From Colias croceus (Eukaryota; Arthropoda; Insecta; Lepidoptera; Pieridae): 64,000 nt of DNA. Location: positions 141,501-205,500 of the forward strand of contig NC_059562.1 of the NCBI RefSeq assembly GCF_905220415.1. Direction: 5' to 3'. This document shows, piece by piece, positions 59,798-64,000 of this stretch. Each line of letters starts with the position of its first letter. Within the stretch, counting starts at the first letter, position 1. Under the pieces are notes generated by a model that did not search any database, was not told the origin of the DNA, and worked only from the letters and a program-made list of their open reading frames with translations. A program made the position numbers and the translations under genes.

Positions 59798-60410
59798 ATC
59801 CCACCAAAAACATAAATGTAAAATTTGGAGCCGAGTTCAATCGTTGACTTAATTTGCCAAAAAAAGAAATGAGATCTAAATGTGTGCCAAGTTCTGCAGA
59901 CAGTCCAGAAATTTATTTACAAAGATGTATTAAGTTCTTAGGTTGACTGAAAACTCAATTGTTTTATTTTCCCTTAGAGAACAATGTTTATTCCAAAATA
60001 TAACTTTTTAAATTTGAATAATATAATAATTTTCACAAAGCAAACAACTAATGACCTATTGAACCCCATAATTTGATGAGGCTAGTTTTTAGAACCTCAC
60101 AAAATATAAACAGTATGTAAAACTAGCCTCATCAAATTATGGGGTTCAATAGGTCATTAGTTGTTTGCTTTGTGAAAATAATTATATTATTCAAATTCAA
60201 AAAGTTATATTTTGGAATAAACATTGTTCTCTAAGGGAAAATAAAACAATTGAGTTTTCAGTAAACCTAAGAACTTAATACATCTTTGTAAATAAATTTC
60301 TGGACTGTCTGCAGAACTTGGCACACATTTAGATCTCATTTCTTTTTTTGGCAAATTAAGTCAACGATTGAACTCGGCTCCAAATTTTACATTTATGTTT
60401 TTGGTGGGAT
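59798..60410. repeat. Near-perfect 613-bp palindrome (292-nt arms, 29-nt spacer)
   Basis: Left arm 59798-60089 and right arm 60119-60410 are reverse complements with only three mismatches that I can find (about 99%) and no indels. The arms begin ATCCCACCAAAAACATAAAT and end GATGAGGCTAGTTTT. The 29-nt spacer is 60090-60118. No target duplication is obvious and no frame spans an arm. A transcript from either strand would fold into a long double-stranded RNA. Confidence 0.95.
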
Positions 60411-61475
60411 TAAAATAAATAAATACCTACAGCTACCTAACAACCTAAAAAGTAACGTGGGTCTACAAAACGGATTCGTATATTTTTAGTAATGTCGTTT
60501 TTCTAATGAGGAGGACTCTTTCTTTCTAGGAATTTCCTTGACATAGAAAAACATTTTGATTACCAATTCTTCCCACATCAGCCTACAGTCTAAGCTTTCA
60601 GTGTATATTATAATTTATAAATAATTTTCCTGGTAAAGATAATCCCGTATACGATATTGAATTTATTAAAAGATTCCTCTAAGTAATATTTATAGTGTAG
60701 GCGTGGAGCGACAAGCCGTGGGCTATAAATCAATAACTATATTAAATAGACCCTTGTTAGGGGTACACTAGTGACAGCCCCCGGTGTTACGCGTCGAATT
60801 GCGAACTATTAGCCTAATGTGAAATATTATTTATCGTTCTGTTGATAAATTGAGTGAATATGTTTAGATATATTGAGGGGATGCCAATATTGATATATTT
60901 GGTCAGGTAATTTTATTTTTGGAAGGATGGGAATGTTTGTTTGATTGTTAATCTGTGATGCAAAACGTCTGGTCAAAATTGGATACAAACAATACTTTTT
61001 CATTGGTTAATATATCTTTCTTCTAACATTACCAGGTGTGAAGCTTATTAACTTATAGAGAAGGTATCTATTAAAATTGTATGAGTGTTTTCAACCTTTT
61101 ACTAAAACTCGACAAACACGTAGATAGATTTCACAAATTTAAGCAAATATAATATTATAATAAAGAACGATTCTAGGATTTCACCTGTTGACAATTTTTT
61201 TAGGTTTCTCGAAAACTTAATTTATTTCATCCACTTCTGAATACAAATTTCTTTATGGAACATAATTTTCTTGTTATTTGTTCTAGATGAAATGTTAAGT
61301 GGAAGTCGAATGTTGAAAATATATTATAATAAAGATTTATATGTTTACTTTCCGACGAAGGCTTTATTTTTTTTCGTTTATTTTATTTCGATTGAACGCT
61401 AGAATCATACATAGGTACAATATAATTTTTCAGATATTAAAATAAGAATAAGCCGTTAAACATATTATGCCTTTA
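60411..61475. other. AT-rich stretch, no gene seen
   Basis: A GC-richer pocket near 60700-60800 has no frame or repeat that I recognise. Confidence 0.5.
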
Positions 61476-61745
61476 CTAGCTGTTGTCCACAGCTTCGCCT
61501 GCTTGGAAAAGATAAATTTTCATGGTTTCATCCCCTATATTATCCTTTCAGGGGTAAAATTGATCAAAATCCTTTCCTAACCGTAGTGCTCCGCTCCTGT
61601 TAGTCTTACCGAGAATATTTATAAGCCTATAGCCTTCCTCGATTAATGGGCTATCTAACACCGAAATAATTTTTCAAACCGGACTAATAGTTTCCGAGAT
61701 TAGCGCGTTCAAACAAACTCTTCAGCTTTATAATATTAGTATAGA
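61476..61745 (-). mobile_element. Chimeric Helitron-like element, 270 bp
   Basis: It starts CTAGCTGTTGTCCACAGCTT, followed by about 80 bp foreign to family A (GGTTTCATCCCCTATATTAT, CCTTTCAGGGGTAAAATTG). Family A then resumes at AGTGCTCCGCTCCTGTTAG and runs to TTAGTATAGA. Confidence 0.8.
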
Positions 61746-62155
61746 TAAAATACAGCATTCAAGTGCAATACTGATAGTTTAGCAGAATGGCTATGTATTT
61801 CTATTGGAACCGACATTAGTCCAGTGAGCTATGGGCGATATATCACGGAATTGCCGATAAACGACCGGTAACAAGATCGCTGTCTGCAAGAAAACTTGGT
61901 AAATACCTCTGTATCTATAGTTAAGGGATAGTAATAGGTAATAAAATGTGTTTGTGTGTTTATTTTAATCAACTGCTCCGAATTGTATTTTTAAAGATTA
62001 TTTCTTCGCTTATACGACTAATCAAGATATGTACCATCAAAATTGTGCATAACCTTAATAATAATAAAAATTTATGAGAATATAGAGCAGAAGCTTTTCC
62101 AAATTATATTAAAAACAACAAACAAATCAGATATCAAATAATTTTATTTATTATA
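61746..62155. other. AT-rich stretch, no gene seen
   Basis: Nothing structured recognised. Confidence 0.45.
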
Positions 62156-62327
62156 TCCCTACGTTATTTGTTTCTTCTGTACGCCTAAACTACATAACAG
62201 ATTTGGATAAAATTCGGTACAATAATAGTTTTCGACCTGAGAAAGAATATAAGATGGAATGGTATCCCATAGCAACGGGAACTATGCGAGTTTGAATACG
62301 AGGACGAAGCCGTGGGTAGAAAGCTAG
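62156..62327 (+). mobile_element. Helitron-like element (family D-related)
   Basis: TCCCTACGTTATTTGTTTCT start, GTACGCCTAAACTACATAAC, CATAGCAACGGGAACTATG, GACGAAGCCGTGGGTAGAAAG and CTAG end before T. Confidence 0.8.
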
Positions 62328-63656
62328 TTTATAAATCGGGAATATAAAGCCATTCCCACGGATATTAACAATACGAGTGTGAAGTTCAATCAGAGCTTAT
62401 TGTGTCTTACGGAATTTCATTTATTGCACTACAATGGAGCTGGGCGGATTTCTTGTATTGTAAGTACAAAAAGAAGTGTGGACTGGCCTTCCGAGGTTTG
62501 TAGATAGATTTAGAGAACTAGATGTGATATAAATAAGTGATTAATTCTATTTTAGTTAAGATAAAACGACGATGGGTTATGTGTTTGAAATTTTATGAGT
62601 ATTTTATATAAGTTTTATGGACATTGTTTTGTTGAATTTATCTGCGAACGTGTTATATAATAATTGTAATAATTGATATTGGTAAGATAAATTTATTGAA
62701 AGAGATTTAGTGTTTTACTTATTATTGCATACAATATTACGCTTATCTAGTTATTCAAGTGATCTTTGTTTTAAAGTAGTTTTATTGGTTCGCAGAAAAC
62801 GTAAAATTGCGCTAGATTTTATAGATCACAAGTGAGGCTTCTTTCAAGTTTCCGGAAAAATTCATAAAATGTAAAACAAAGAAATTTTCATACTTTGTCT
62901 GTAGCAATCTCATATTTCATTTAGTGAATTTGCAAACAAAATTCGAGTTGAAAATGTTAATTCAAGTAGGCTCTTTAGAGCAAGCGCTTCCAAGTGAAGC
63001 ACATAGCTCGTGGATTATCAGCTCAAAGCAAACTATTCACCTTTTGTCTAGCCGGATGGGCTATTTGCATTTTAAATGGTCACTCTTGAAAATTTGGCAC
63101 AGTCAGCGCGCGATCGATTTAGTTTTTAGCTTCTATTCCTTATCAATTTTCTATTGTTGTTGTTTCAATTCTCTTGTGAATGCGAAAGTTAATGGTACTA
63201 ATTTCTATATAAGTTTTGATATAATTAAGTACTTAGACAAATCTAACTATCTCTAAATAAACATTAAACACTAACCTCACAGAATTTGTTATTGAACTAA
63301 CCAGGATTGGGATTAAAAGATATTCATTGTTAATTTTTTTATGATAACAAATCTTTAGATTATTATTTACCAACAAAATAAAACTGTGGTTATTTATCAA
63401 CACAATAACAAACTGATAAGCTAATAGAACAGTTAATATCTTGCCATTATCAAATACAGAAGCGAGTTCAGTGACGCGGCAACTCTCTCGGCTGTTATTA
63501 ATTACATAATTTATGCGAACAAACCATGTGCGACAGATAAATGTGCCGTGATGGATGCCGATATATGCCATAAATCAGCGTATGATCTGAGTCGAATCTT
63601 TGAAATATAACTAGAAGATTAGCTGTTTAGTAAACTAATAGGTATATGATGTATTA
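62328..63656. other. AT-rich stretch, two unsupported overlapping frames
   Basis: Frames of 110 codons (+, 62924-63256) and 112 codons (-, 63233-63571) overlap at their ends. Both have AT-driven codons and no recognisable domain. Confidence 0.45.
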
Positions 63657-63790
63657 CTAGCAGTGCCCCGTGGTTTTATCTGCATTGTTTTATTTTACTT
63701 GCCTTCCTCGATAAATGAGCTATCTAATACTGAAAGAATTTTTCAAATCGTATCTGTAGTTTTTTTAGATCGCGCGTTCAATCAAATACC
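63657..63790 (-). mobile_element. Partial family A Helitron-like element
   Basis: CTAGCAGTGCCCCGTGG start, CCTTCCTCGATAAATGAGCT, CTGAAAGAATTTTTCAAATC; the TTGGTCTTAGCGTGATGA block is missing and the 5' end is decayed. Confidence 0.8.
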
Positions 63791-64000
63791 TAAATTTGTA
63801 TGGTATTAATAATATGTCAGATTAGGTATATTGTAGGATCTATTACTGTCGTTCTGCTACCGATCCCACGATGAAATACACGGCAAATCTTCATGTTACT
63901 GTGAAAAAAAAATTTATTATATGTACCTAGGTATCATTTCACTACGTGGAAAGGACACTCAAATGTAAGTAGGAATAATATTATACTAATGTAGAGTTTT

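Noticed and set aside
62924..63571. Two overlapping 110-112 codon frames on opposite strands
   Set aside because: AT-driven codons in both, no recognisable family. Length is not unusual for chance frames in 64 kb.
1..64000. CRISPR array, bacterial operon, or integrated virus
   Set aside because: No regularly spaced identical repeats, no dense coding, and no viral protein frame were seen on either strand.

Overview
The window reads as nuclear DNA of a lepidopteran insect (moth or butterfly). It is strongly AT-rich, almost free of long open frames, and crowded with repeat types typical of Lepidoptera: about 190-bp Helitron-like elements that begin TC and end CTAG before a T, tRNA-derived SINEs, (TTTGAG)n-tailed retroposon ends, hAT and TTAA-site MITEs, and GT microsatellites. 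No bacterial-style operon, rRNA, intact tRNA or CRISPR array is visible. Repeat-family assignments come from motif recognition, not from a database search.

Only one gene piece is convincing: an internal exon at 12295-12472 on the + strand. It has a branch-point/polypyrimidine/AG acceptor, a short 5' leader with upstream ATGs, an ATG opening a GC3-rich frame with a signal peptide, and a GAG|GTAATA donor. It is the first coding exon of a secreted or membrane protein that I cannot name. No later exon was recognised, so the 51 kb downstream may be one very long first coding intron or may pass into intergenic DNA. Near-ideal AG|GT juxtapositions behind pyrimidine tracts at 35141/35142 and 32904/32905 on the same strand would suit recursive splicing of such an intron.

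Layout. 1-12000: AT-rich sequence with a 993-bp hAT element (1014-2006) carrying a nested Helitron-like element, an 880-bp inverted-repeat element with dense subterminal palindromes (5216-6096), and scattered Helitron-like copies. 12001-12472: SINE, then the coding exon. 12473-33000: intron-like sequence with Helitron-like, SINE and retroposon-tail copies. 33000-45000: the densest Helitron-like stretch, with both plausible families of splice or enhancer motifs. 45000-57500: more Helitron-like copies, a TTAA-flanked 179-bp MITE (52510-52688), a 545-bp inverted-terminal candidate (53822-54366) and two retroposon 3' ends. 57500-60500: the most unusual part, with an identical 158-bp tandem duplication (58439-58751) and a nearly perfect 613-bp palindrome with 292-nt arms (59798-60410). 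60411-64000: quiet sequence with three Helitron-like copies.

Apart from the exon, there is no sign of genes acting together. The interest lies in the mobile elements, the long hairpin and the splice architecture.
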